Of a stretch of 64,000 nt of DNA, positions 1 to 8,437 are shown piece by piece. The translations under genes were made by a program, and so were the position numbers. The stretch covers positions 83,619 to 147,618 of the forward strand of contig JAJDTG010000015.1 of NCBI GenBank assembly GCA_022827275.1, given 5' to 3'. The stretch comes from Candidatus Dadabacteria bacterium. Lineage in GTDB: Bacteria; Desulfobacterota_D; UBA1144; Nemesobacterales; Nemesobacteraceae. Each line of letters begins with the position of its first letter. Position 1 is the first letter of the stretch. The notes under the pieces were generated by a model. It searched no databases. It saw only the letters and a list, made by a program, of their open reading frames with translations, and was not told the DNA's origin.

Positions 1-2091
1 AATATTGCATTCTAGGCGAGCGACCGCAACACGGTTGAAATGATTTTCAATTGTTTTACGTTCCTCAGCTATTACGGCATGTACAGATGCCCAAATGCCT
101 ACAGGACTGTAGTCTTCATTTAAGACTTTTACTGCTCGGACCAATCGCCACCCGAAAATGTCCATTATGTCGAGTCTGAGCGGAATACCTATATATTCGG
201 CCAAGCGGTTAAGGTCATTGTAGGGAGATGTGACAGCGGGGTTAGAGAATGTATTATATGCTGGAACCATAACGGTACTGTAAGTGCCCGCATCAAACTG
301 TGGATCTCGGTCAAGTAAATTATCATGACGCGAATGGTCGGCATCTTTGATTTTTCCTTCAAGATACTGCAGTTCATCCCAAGGGTCGGTGTCGTTAGCT
401 TTATACTCGGGAGGCCAGTCCACTCGTTCGTCAAATGGATATTCTTCCAACGCAAAACGTGCACTTTCTTTAAGCCATGATATCCAAGCTTCCCTCGAAA
501 GGAGCCATAACGATCTTCGGTCCTTTGTTCTTTTTTGCTGAATTTCATGGTGAGCTTCGTAAATCAGCTTGGATGCTGCAGAGGCATCTCCAAGTTCAGC
601 GATAAGAGCAGCTTTGCGCAGCAACCAAATCGGATCAGATCCGATAATATCTTTAGCATGTGTAGCTAAAAACTTGTAATCAAGTTCATCTTTGGCTCTA
701 AGGCAGCGTTCGTAGAGAGCTTCTACTTTTGCTGCCGGATCGTCCAGCATGTCAAGAAACTGGATCCGCTGATCAAAAGTTACCCAATCCCGTCTATGGC
801 GTGCAACGCGGATGATTGCCGTGCGGAGCAGGATCCGATGTTCCAAAGACAGCGAACTATCATCATTGGTTTTCACCATTTCGGACACTGTATTTTCTAG
901 AAAATTTGGCAATGGCCAGAATGCAGTCTCGGATAACCAGACCGCTTCGTAGAGAGCAGAAGCTCTTGTAGATTTTGAGGCGTTGGTGAAAAGATCTGAC
1001 TCAAAAAGTTCTCTGGACTCGCTGAGGTTGTTCCGTATAGTTGCTCTCAACGGCGGCGGTGTTACCAACCACCCGGGATGAGTTTCCCTGTCTCGCTTCC
1101 AGATTTTTATTATATGGGTTAATTGTGAGTCGGATTCAGGAACATTCTGATCGCTTCCTTTGTATGGAGTAGGGCTCCATTTTGCCTTTGAGGGTTTTCC
1201 CCGCTCCAGAAATTTTAGGAAGACCTCAATTGCGTAGCGATGATGATCTTCTGGATTAAGGTCGCTTGGTATTATAGGCGCAAGGTCAATTGGGGTAATA
1301 TTGCGTCCTCTTAGGAAATGGCGTCTGGAGTCGGAAAGATTAAGAACACCGACTAACCTGATTGGTCTGGCCATAGTTCCGAGATGATCTCGAACCCACC
1401 CCGACCATTTGAGAAAGTTGGGGTCTTCGCCTGAGAATCCAAGCAAGCAGAGTTCATTCTCAAGCAGTACTTGCCGTACCAGATTAACAAACGGTGCGTA
1501 TAGTGTTGGATAAGTGCGGAAATCTTCTTCAGTGAAGATAAGGGGACTGTGCGATGGCAAGCTACCATGAAGCTTGACAATCCGAGGGGACTTGGTGCGG
1601 GTAATATCGAGTGGAACACGCACAACATCAAACGAAATGTCTGGATTGGATTCAGCGGACCTCTCCAAGAGGGTATCCCAGTTGGTTGTTAATACATCCA
1701 TCCATGGTAAGGATAAAAGACGACGGTGAATTTCTGCTGGATTTCTTTCGGTGTCTCTTATTTTAGATCTGATTAAGTTCTCTAGGGCTGAATCGCCGAG
1801 TGCGGCACCATATTCTTCCGCAAGGGCTAGTGGATCGGATGGACCACCTTCTTTCGGATAGAGTAGTTCCTCTAGCATCGCCTTATGAAAATCGGGCCAC
1901 AAAGGGGCAAGAGGTGTTGTATCGGCAATTCGGTCCGCAAACCTGCTGAAGCCTGCACCAATCATCACAGCGGCACCGTAAATTTCTCCGATTCTCCAGA
2001 GTGCATTTCGAACCTGGCACAATGCCGGATAGTCAGGAAGCTGTTCTATTTCTATTTTTTCTATATCTGTCAAAAATCTTTTCCTTTCCAT
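1..2091 (-). CDS. SIR2-domain protein, large, 3' end beyond the window (defence-type)
   Basis: An uninterrupted frame runs from an ATG at 2091 to the left edge: 697 codons with no stop. The N-terminal ~230 residues carry SIR2-like (SIR2_2-type) motifs: GAGFS near residues 45-49, TTNWD at 135-139, KLHGS at 173-177 with the putative catalytic His175, and GFSGEDPNF at 218-226. The remainder is helical and Ala/Leu-rich with no motif I recognise; such C-terminal regions often act as sensors in SIR2 defence proteins. The family's known activity is NAD+ hydrolysis, which leads to abortive infection; this role is inferred here. The ribosome-binding site before ATG 2091 is weak. The gene is divergent from the 2270-3306 pair across a ~180-bp AT-rich spacer that must hold both promoters. 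The true C-terminus is unknown. Confidence 0.85.
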   Translation of the reverse strand, partial: MERKRFLTDIEKIEIEQLPDYPALCQVRNALWRIGEIYGAAVMIGAGFSRFADRIADTTPLAPLWPDFHKAMLEELLYPKEGGPSDPLALAEEYGAALGDSALENLIRSKIRDTERNPAEIHRRLLSLPWMDVLTTNWDTLLERSAESNPDISFDVVRVPLDITRTKSPRIVKLHGSLPSHSPLIFTEEDFRTYPTLYAPFVNLVRQVLLENELCLLGFSGEDPNFLKWSGWVRDHLGTMARPIRLVGVLNLSDSRRHFLRGRNITPIDLAPIIPSDLNPEDHHRYAIEVFLKFLERGKPSKAKWSPTPYKGSDQNVPESDSQLTHIIKIWKRDRETHPGWLVTPPPLRATIRNNLSESRELFESDLFTNASKSTRASALYEAVWLSETAFWPLPNFLENTVSEMVKTNDDSSLSLEHRILLRTAIIRVARHRRDWVTFDQRIQFLDMLDDPAAKVEALYERCLRAKDELDYKFLATHAKDIIGSDPIWLLRKAALIAELGDASAASKLIYEAHHEIQQKRTKDRRSLWLLSREAWISWLKESARFALEEYPFDERVDWPPEYKANDTDPWDELQYLEGKIKDADHSRHDNLLDRDPQFDAGTYSTVMVPAYNTFSNPAVTSPYNDLNRLAEYIGIPLRLDIMDIFGWRLVRAVKVLNEDYSPVGIWASVHAVIAEERKTIENHFNRVAVARLECNI

Positions 2092-2269
2092 GATTTTTTC
2101 ACAGTTGGAATTATATACAATCCTACCAAATTTCTCCCTTGAAAATTAATGTCTTTTGTGCACATTATACAGTGTGAGGGAGGGTTTTGACCACAATATA
2201 AAGAGTATTTGACGGAGAATTGCAATTTCCTCGTCAGTCCTTCTTGTAGATATAAGGAAGAATCTTAGA

Positions 2270-2419
2270 ATGCCTAAACCTAAAAAAGAAGTAATACAAG
2301 TTCTCCCGAGAGAATGCGTCTATTGCTCTCACCACAAACATTTTGTCCAGAACACAACATCTAATAATTCATATTGTTTGGAGGAAAAACAATCTATATC
2401 AAAGGAGAGGTGTCGCTAG
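2270..2419 (+). CDS. 49-aa Cys-rich (zinc-ribbon-like) mini-protein
   Basis: ATG at 2270 is preceded by AAGGAAG (about 2254-2260) at good spacing, and the frame closes with TAG at 2417-2419. The product has a CVYC knuckle (C16, C19) after a basic start, then HHKHF, then YC and a final C near the C-terminus, which suggests a small zinc-binding fold. It overlaps the next gene's GTG start by 10 nt, so translation is probably coupled. I do not recognise a named family. The good ribosome-binding site, the Cys spacing and a similar mini-ORF before the module at 51755 argue that it is real. It could be a DNA- or partner-binding accessory or an antitoxin-like control subunit; both are inference. Confidence 0.6.
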   Translation: MPKPKKEVIQVLPRECVYCSHHKHFVQNTTSNNSYCLEEKQSISKERCR

Positions 2420-3306
2420 AGACGCGCCGAAACATCATTGATTGTCTGAGGATTGAACAGGTTCCTTGGAGTGGCACCCTGGAAGACATTGAGTTTTTGG
2501 AACGCCTCTACGATCTTGACTCGCTCCCATCTTATGATAGCCGTTTTGATAATGCTGCTAGTGATATATGGCAGCATCGGGTTAATAACCACGATTGGGA
2601 TAACGACTGGGTATATGATGATTCTCGCTTCGACCTGTTAAATGGACCGACGGATACTTTTCTACGGTTCTTGTGTGAGGTTGTTCATCCCGTCGTACGC
2701 CCTGATCAAGATGAGTCTCGCCAACTGGTTCGGCACTTCAATGACCAGCTGCAACCTGAAGGTTGGCAAATTGTTGAAAAGGGGAAAATTGCTGGACGCC
2801 CATGCTTTGTCGCTCAGCGGATGCAACCTGAAAGCAATCAGTTAATATCTCGTGCGCATTCGGTTGCTACAGCACTTGATGCAGATTGGATGAGGAACGA
2901 AGTTGAACGGTTACAAGAAGCTATAGAAGATGATCCTGCGCTTGCTATCGGCACAGCCAAAGATCTTGTCGAGACATGTTGCAAAAGCATATTGTCAGAT
3001 CGGGGTGTGCAGATTCCTCGTAAAGCAAATTTGCCAAAACTCACCAAGCTTCTTGCAAAAGAACTGAAGCTGGTTCCTGAAGGTGTTTCCGATGAAGCTA
3101 AAGGTGCTGAGAGAATTCGTCTGATATTGAGCAATTTATCTGCCCTGACGCAGTATCTAGCTGAGCTTCGTGGTTTATATGGTTCTGGTCACGGCCGCAA
3201 GGGAAAATATCGGGGATTGAAACCACGACATGCTCGCCTTGCGGTTGGAGCGGCGGTGACTTTTATTGAATTTATTACAGAGACGCATTATCAGCGAGGT
3301 AACTAG
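2410..3306 (+). CDS. AbiJ-like abortive infection protein (AbiJ-NTD3 + Abi_C/HEPN)
   Basis: The first ~145 residues match my memory of the AbiJ N-terminal domain 3 family (TRRNIIDCL, LYDLDSLPSYDSRF, DIWQHRVNN, FLRFLCEVVHPVVRP). The C-terminal half resembles the abortive-infection C-terminal domain: LVETCCKSIL, LPKLTKLL, LAELRGLYGSGHGR, RHARLAVGAA. The R254-x6-H261 pair (RGLYGSGH) fits the HEPN ribonuclease motif R-x(4-6)-H. I chose GTG 2410 because AAAGGAG lies just upstream and homologues start near SLETRR; a TTG at 2374 would add 12 unconvincing residues. Probable role: phage-triggered toxic RNase-type effector (inferred from the family). It overlaps the mini-ORF at 2270 and is followed convergently by another HEPN-motif gene. 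Confidence 0.8.
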   Translation: MSLETRRNIIDCLRIEQVPWSGTLEDIEFLERLYDLDSLPSYDSRFDNAASDIWQHRVNNHDWDNDWVYDDSRFDLLNGPTDTFLRFLCEVVHPVVRPDQDESRQLVRHFNDQLQPEGWQIVEKGKIAGRPCFVAQRMQPESNQLISRAHSVATALDADWMRNEVERLQEAIEDDPALAIGTAKDLVETCCKSILSDRGVQIPRKANLPKLTKLLAKELKLVPEGVSDEAKGAERIRLILSNLSALTQYLAELRGLYGSGHGRKGKYRGLKPRHARLAVGAAVTFIEFITETHYQRGN

Positions 3307-3319
3307 AGCAGTTATTGAT

Positions 3320-4123
3320 TTAAAACAGCGTTTTAGTAAGTTTCATAACACCATTGATAAGGTCAGTTACTTCATCTTCTGAAGGCTCTTTTTCCTTGTT
3401 GTGGTCACATAGATTTCTAAGGTCACCGAGATATTGATTTGATCTCCATTGAGGAAGATCAATTACATTGGCATTTTTCAATGCGTCATTAAAGTCTGCA
3501 ATTACAAGGTTTCTCTTCTTGATTCTGATTCCATGGTTTCTGCAGACTTCCGCAATATGTTTTTCCATCACAACCCCTGCTATTGCACCCCCAGCTCTGA
3601 AAAAGCCATGCTTTACCAGTGCCATTGCGGCTTCTAATTCAGAGTCGAATAGGTCTGCCTGGACAATTTGTTTGATATCGAAGAGCGAACTTTCAAAACG
3701 GTCCCTAATGGCTTTGACTATCGCAAGTTGCTGTCTGAACCGAGGGATTGCTGCGTCAGGGCCAACAACAACTTCGTAACTCCTGCGAGTTATGTTAAGA
3801 TCCATAAGGTAGTCGGATATCCGATAGCTTTCGTAGTCTATCTCTTTACGTCCCCTTGGTTTCTCGTAATGACCAGCAAAATCATCTAGACGGTCTGGGA
3901 GTAATTGACGTATAAGAGCCTTTGCTTCTGAATACCAAGTTTCATACTTCTCAGAAAAATTCGGCAAGTTGTCTAAAAACTCTGAAGTTTTATCCTTTAG
4001 TTTTTTTCTAACAAGGTTTTCATAATCTTCTGGGTCACATTCATAATGCATAGCATGAAATAGTTCGCTGCCCGTTTTTATGAGTTTTTCCAGATCATTC
4101 TTATGTCGTTCTAAATTATTCAA
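3320..4123 (-). CDS. HEPN-motif protein of unknown family (267 aa)
   Basis: Not a family I can name. The C-terminal third is all-helical and resembles DUF4145/HEPN-like proteins: FFRAGGAIAGVVMEKHI, then LGDLRNLCDHNK with R236 and H241, matching the RNxxxH (R-x4-H) HEPN motif. The N-terminus is charged and coiled (KLIKTGSELFHAMHYECDPEDYENLVRKK has this character). The start is TTG at 4123 with GGGGA about 9 nt upstream. It converges on the AbiJ-like gene with a 13-bp gap. Genomic company (SIR2, AbiJ) suggests defence or a toxin role, but HEPN-like folds also occur in nontoxic proteins. AT-rich codon use fits the accessory cluster. Confidence 0.6.
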   Translation of the reverse strand: MNNLERHKNDLEKLIKTGSELFHAMHYECDPEDYENLVRKKLKDKTSEFLDNLPNFSEKYETWYSEAKALIRQLLPDRLDDFAGHYEKPRGRKEIDYESYRISDYLMDLNITRRSYEVVVGPDAAIPRFRQQLAIVKAIRDRFESSLFDIKQIVQADLFDSELEAAMALVKHGFFRAGGAIAGVVMEKHIAEVCRNHGIRIKKRNLVIADFNDALKNANVIDLPQWRSNQYLGDLRNLCDHNKEKEPSEDEVTDLINGVMKLTKTLF

Positions 4124-4446
4124 TGATAAGATCCCCGAAGATTGTTTGGAATGAAATCACTGTGTCGATTGTTTCGTGTGACTATAACAGATAATGGAAA
4201 TCTTCACCACGATGAAACACATATAAGGATTTCCGTCTAGCTATGTATATAGTTCCCTTGGGGGGGGGGGGGTAGTGATATTTTTTCCTCTGCGGTTAAA
4301 ATGTTTCTCCGAATCCGGGCTTCCGCCTAGGATCCAAAGTACCTTTTTTAGCGTTTGAGGTCGGATTCTCGATAGCAAAAAAAACGCGGTTGCTCTGCGT
4401 TGCAAATTCCCCCGCGGCCCATCTTCGTCGCGTTTTGCATGGACAA
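4124..4446. other. Intergenic region between HEPN gene and aceE
   Basis: About 320 bp with no convincing ORF. It should hold the divergent promoters of the minus-strand HEPN gene and the plus-strand pyruvate dehydrogenase operon. The only conspicuous element is a 13-G homopolymer at 4260-4272. The boundary between the AT-rich accessory cluster and the GC-richer core genome falls here. Confidence 0.6.
4260..4272. repeat. Poly-G tract (13 G)
   Basis: Thirteen consecutive G on the plus strand, about 175 bp upstream of the aceE start. Such tracts slip during replication and during sequencing, so its length may be variable or mis-assembled. Confidence 0.9.
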
Positions 4447-7116
4447 ATGGAAGAAGATCCTCAAATATCGGAAGAAGAAGCCGAAGACCGGGAGTGGATC
4501 GAATCGCTTGAATACGTGATCGAAAATTCCGGGCGCGAGAGGGCGGCAGAGCTGCTCCGAAAACTCAGGATTTACTCCCAGAAAAAAGGCGTGCAGATTC
4601 CCTACGCCGCAAACACCCCTTACGTGAACACCATATCCGTGGAGGACCAGCCCTCTTACCCCGGCAACTACGAAATAGAGCGCAACATAAGAAGCATAAT
4701 AAGATGGAACGCCATGGCCATGGTCGTGCGCGCGAACAGGATAAGCGACGGCATCGGCGGACATATCTCAACCTACGCCTCAGCCGCGACGCTCTACGAG
4801 ATAGGGTTCCACCATTTCTTCAGGGCAGGCGACGAGAACAGGGAAGGGGACATAATCTACTTCCAGGGACACGCTTCGCCGGGCATATACGCAAGGGCGT
4901 TTCTCGAAGGCACGGTATCAATCGAGCAGATGCGCAATTTCAGGAGGGAACTCAGCGGAGACGGCCTCACCTCCTATCCGCATCCCTGGCTCATGCCGGG
5001 CTTCTGGGAGTTCCCTACGGTCTCGATGGGACTCTCCCCCATAATGGCGATCTACCAGGCCCGTTTCAACAGGTACCTCGAGGACAGGGGTCTCAAGCCC
5101 CGCACCGACGCCAAGGTGTGGGCCTTTATCGGAGACGGGGAAACGGACGAGCCCGAAACCCTGGGAGCCATCACGCTTGCGTCAAGGGAGAGACTCGACA
5201 ATCTCATATTCGTGGTCAACTGCAACCTCCAGCGCCTTGACGGCCCCGTGAGGGGAAACGGCAAGATAATACAGGAGCTAGAAAGAATATTCAGGGGGGC
5301 AGGATGGAACGTGATAAAGGTCATCTGGGGAGGGACGTGGGACCCGCTTCTGGCCCAGGATAAAGACGGCTTCCTGGTCGAGAGGATGGAGGCGGCCCTT
5401 GACGGCGATTACCAGAGGTACACCATATCTCCCGGGGACTACATAAGGGAGCATTTTTTCGGCACCCGCCCTGAAATCCAAAAGATGGTCGAGAAACACT
5501 CAGACGAGCAGCTTGAGAAACTCGCAAGAGGAGGCCACGACTCAGAGAAGGTCTACGCCGCCTACAAGGCCGCGGTTGAGAACACCGGTTCTCCCACGGT
5601 GATTCTCGCAAAGACCATAAAGGGCTACGGCCTGGGGGAAGCGGGGGAGGGCAAGAACATTACCCACCAGCAGAAAAAACTGAACGAAGAGGAACTAAAG
5701 CGCTTCCGCTCCCGCTTTTACATACCGCTAACGGATCAGGAAGTGAGAAGAGCTCCCTTCTACAGGCCCGCTCCCGACAGCCCCGAGATGAAATATCTGC
5801 GCGAGAGAAGAGAAGCCCTCGGCGGACCCGTCCCGAAGCGGGTCGTGCGCGCAAAGCCCCTTGAGAAGATCCCCGAGAAAGTGTTCGAGGAATTCAAAAA
5901 GGGCTCGGGTTCCAAGAGAAAAGTGGCCACTACCATGGTGATCGTCCACATGCTCTCAAGGCTCATGCGGGACAGGAATATAGGAGACCTTATAGTCCCC
6001 ATAGTCCCCGATGAGGCGAGAACTTTCGGGATGGAGGCGCTTTTCCGCCAGGTGGGCATATACTCAAGCGTGGGACAGCTCTACGAACCCGTCGACGCGG
6101 ACACCCTCCTTTACTACAAGGAGGAAAAGGACGGACAGATTCTCGAAGAAGGCATAACGGAGGCGGGCAGCATGTCCTCCTTTATCGCGGCCGGCACTGC
6201 CTACTCGACCCACGGCATAAACACCATCCCCTTTTTCATCTACTACTCCATGTTCGGCTTCCAGAGGATAGGAGATCTTATCTGGGCCGCGGCCGACATG
6301 AAGTGCAGGGGTTTCATGGTGGGAGGCACCGCCGGGCGGACCACCCTTGCGGGCGAGGGCCTTCAGCACCAGGATGGAAACAGCCATCATTTCGCCTACG
6401 CATATCCGAACCTGCGGGCTTACGACCCGGCTTTCTCCTACGAGATAGCGGTGATAGTCAGGGACGGGATAAAAAGGATGTACCAAGACGGGGAGGAGAT
6501 ATTCTACTACATAACGGTGATGAACGAGCGCTACGTGCAGCCCGCCATGCCTGAGGGGGTCGGGGAAGGTATAATAAAAGGGATGTACAAATTCGCCCCT
6601 TCGCAGATCGAGGACTCGGGGAAAAAGGTCCATCTTTTCGGAAGCGGAGCGATCATGAACGAGGTTCTCTGGGCAAAAGAGGTCCTTGAGAGCGGCTACG
6701 GCGTTCCGACCGATGTCTGGAGCATCACTAGCTACAAGGCGCTTTACGATGACGCGAAGGAGACGGAGAGGTGGAACCGCCTCAATCCCGGGGAGAAGAG
6801 AAGAAAAAACTACATTTCAGAGTGCATGGAAGCAGAAGACGGGGTATTTATCGCAGCGACCGATTACTTAAAAAGCCTTCCGGAGTCCGTTTCCGCCCAC
6901 TTCCCAAGGCCCCTTGTTTCCCTTGGAACTGACGGGTTCGGAAGAAGCGACACCCGCGAGGCGCTTCGCGACTTTTTCGAGGTCGACTACCGCCACATCG
7001 CGATCGCCGCGCTTTACGAGCTTACGAGGGAAGGCAGGATCGATGAAAAAACCGTCAATGAGGCGATAAGCGAATTTGGAATTGACCGGGGAAAGCCAAG
7101 CCCCTCGGTCACATGA
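4447..7116 (+). CDS. aceE: Pyruvate dehydrogenase E1 component, homodimeric type
   Basis: Thiamine-diphosphate enzyme that decarboxylates pyruvate and acetylates the lipoyl group of E2; cytosolic, first gene of the complex operon. Size (889 aa from ATG 4447) equals the usual homodimeric E1 (~887). The ThDP/Mg motif GDGETDEPE lies near residue 230 and NCNLQRLDGPVRGN near 258-271. Other family blocks are GHASPGIYARAFLEG, GLQHQDGNSHHFA and SDTREALRDFFEVD near the C-terminus. I chose ATG 4447 because homologues start just before the acidic helix EEAEDREWIESL; an upstream TTG at 4390 adds 19 residues of doubtful sequence. The ribosome-binding site is weak. E2 follows 13 bp downstream and E3 after that. 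Confidence 0.97.
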   Translation: MEEDPQISEEEAEDREWIESLEYVIENSGRERAAELLRKLRIYSQKKGVQIPYAANTPYVNTISVEDQPSYPGNYEIERNIRSIIRWNAMAMVVRANRISDGIGGHISTYASAATLYEIGFHHFFRAGDENREGDIIYFQGHASPGIYARAFLEGTVSIEQMRNFRRELSGDGLTSYPHPWLMPGFWEFPTVSMGLSPIMAIYQARFNRYLEDRGLKPRTDAKVWAFIGDGETDEPETLGAITLASRERLDNLIFVVNCNLQRLDGPVRGNGKIIQELERIFRGAGWNVIKVIWGGTWDPLLAQDKDGFLVERMEAALDGDYQRYTISPGDYIREHFFGTRPEIQKMVEKHSDEQLEKLARGGHDSEKVYAAYKAAVENTGSPTVILAKTIKGYGLGEAGEGKNITHQQKKLNEEELKRFRSRFYIPLTDQEVRRAPFYRPAPDSPEMKYLRERREALGGPVPKRVVRAKPLEKIPEKVFEEFKKGSGSKRKVATTMVIVHMLSRLMRDRNIGDLIVPIVPDEARTFGMEALFRQVGIYSSVGQLYEPVDADTLLYYKEEKDGQILEEGITEAGSMSSFIAAGTAYSTHGINTIPFFIYYSMFGFQRIGDLIWAAADMKCRGFMVGGTAGRTTLAGEGLQHQDGNSHHFAYAYPNLRAYDPAFSYEIAVIVRDGIKRMYQDGEEIFYYITVMNERYVQPAMPEGVGEGIIKGMYKFAPSQIEDSGKKVHLFGSGAIMNEVLWAKEVLESGYGVPTDVWSITSYKALYDDAKETERWNRLNPGEKRRKNYISECMEAEDGVFIAATDYLKSLPESVSAHFPRPLVSLGTDGFGRSDTREALRDFFEVDYRHIAIAALYELTREGRIDEKTVNEAISEFGIDRGKPSPSVT

Positions 7117-7129
7117 CGAGGAACGTCAA

Positions 7130-8431
7130 TTGATAGAGTTCAGGCTTCCCGAACTTGGAGAAGGAATTGAATCCGGGCAGGTGATAGAGGTTCTCGTCGC
7201 GCCCGGAGACAGGGTCTCGCTTGAGCAGCCTCTGCTTGAGGTGGAAACTGACAAGGCCGCGGTTGAGATTCCTTCCCCCACAGACGGAACGGTTACGGAC
7301 GTCCTTGTAAGCGCCGGGGACACCGTGGCGATAAACGATGTCCTTGTGAGGATAGACGGCGACTCGGAGGGCAAAGAGCCCGCATCAGAAGAACCCGCAG
7401 CTTCTGCCGCGGCGGATGAGGCAGAAGGGAAAAGTCCCGCCGCAACTGAAAAACCCGCAAAGGAAGAAAAAAAGCCTTCTCCGCCGAGAGCCCCGCGCGC
7501 AGACGACACGGCACCGTCAGGTTCCCTCAAAGTGGCCGCGGCGCCTTCCGTGAGGCGTCTTGCGAGGGAGCTTGGCGTTTCGCTCGGTTCCGTTACGGGC
7601 TCTGGCCCCAGGGGGAGAATCCTTGAAAAAGACGTAAAAGCCCACGCGAAGGCCATAATAAGATCCGCTTCCTCGGCCCAGGCGGCGGCGCCAGCAGAAC
7701 CCGAGCTTCCCGATTTCTCAAGATGGGGGGAGACGGTTACAGAGAGTTTCTCGACCGTTAGGAAGCTTACGGCCGAGCGCCTCACCCAGGCGTGGGCGGC
7801 CCCGCACGTAACGCAGTTTGACAAGGCGGACGCCACTCGGCTTGAGGAGCTTCGAGGACTCAACAAGGAGAAGGTGGCCGAAGCCGGGGGGAACCTTACC
7901 GTAACCGCGATCCTGGTAAAGGCCCTTTCCCGGGCGCTTTCCGAATTTCCGAAATTCAATTCAAGCATACATATGGGCAGCCGCACGATCGTTTACAAAA
8001 AATACGTGAACATAGGGGTCGCGGTGGATACCGAAAGGGGGCTTCTTGTCCCGGTGATAAGGGATGTCGACAAAAAAGACGTAACGCAGATATCCGTTGA
8101 GCTAACCGATATCTCTTCCCGGGCGAGGGAGAAGAGACTCTCTGCCGACAGGCTCCAGGGAGGCTCCTTCACCATAACCAACCTAGGGGGAATAGGGGGA
8201 ACCTTCTTCACCCCGATTCTAAATCCGCCCGAGGTGGCCATACTGGGAGTATCGAGATCCTCCTTTGAGCCCGCGTATGTAGACGGGGAGTTCGTGCCGA
8301 GATTCATGCTTCCGCTTTCGCTTTCCTACGACCACAGGATTATAGACGGGGCCGAGGCGGCCAGATTCCTGAGATGGCTCTGCGAGATGCTTGAAAAGTC
8401 TCCCGAGAGCATATTTGAGCAGGCGGTGTAG
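7130..8431 (+). CDS. aceF: Dihydrolipoamide acetyltransferase, E2 of pyruvate dehydrogenase
   Basis: Transfers the acetyl group from lipoyl-lysine to CoA and forms the core of the complex. Domains: one lipoyl domain (residues 1-75, lipoyl Lys in ETDKAAVEI near residue 42), an Ala/Pro/Glu/Lys-rich flexible linker, a peripheral subunit-binding domain (PSVRRLARELGV...GPRGRILEKDV, ~136-172), and the catalytic domain (~195-433) with the DHRIIDG active-site motif. I chose TTG 7130 since GAGGAA sits at 7118-7123 and the protein then begins with the lipoyl β-strand (IEFRLPELGEG); an upstream in-frame TTG lies inside aceE. A single lipoyl domain makes it shorter than the E. coli form. Confidence 0.95.
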   Translation: MIEFRLPELGEGIESGQVIEVLVAPGDRVSLEQPLLEVETDKAAVEIPSPTDGTVTDVLVSAGDTVAINDVLVRIDGDSEGKEPASEEPAASAAADEAEGKSPAATEKPAKEEKKPSPPRAPRADDTAPSGSLKVAAAPSVRRLARELGVSLGSVTGSGPRGRILEKDVKAHAKAIIRSASSAQAAAPAEPELPDFSRWGETVTESFSTVRKLTAERLTQAWAAPHVTQFDKADATRLEELRGLNKEKVAEAGGNLTVTAILVKALSRALSEFPKFNSSIHMGSRTIVYKKYVNIGVAVDTERGLLVPVIRDVDKKDVTQISVELTDISSRAREKRLSADRLQGGSFTITNLGGIGGTFFTPILNPPEVAILGVSRSSFEPAYVDGEFVPRFMLPLSLSYDHRIIDGAEAARFLRWLCEMLEKSPESIFEQAV

Positions 8432-8437
8432 CAGACG

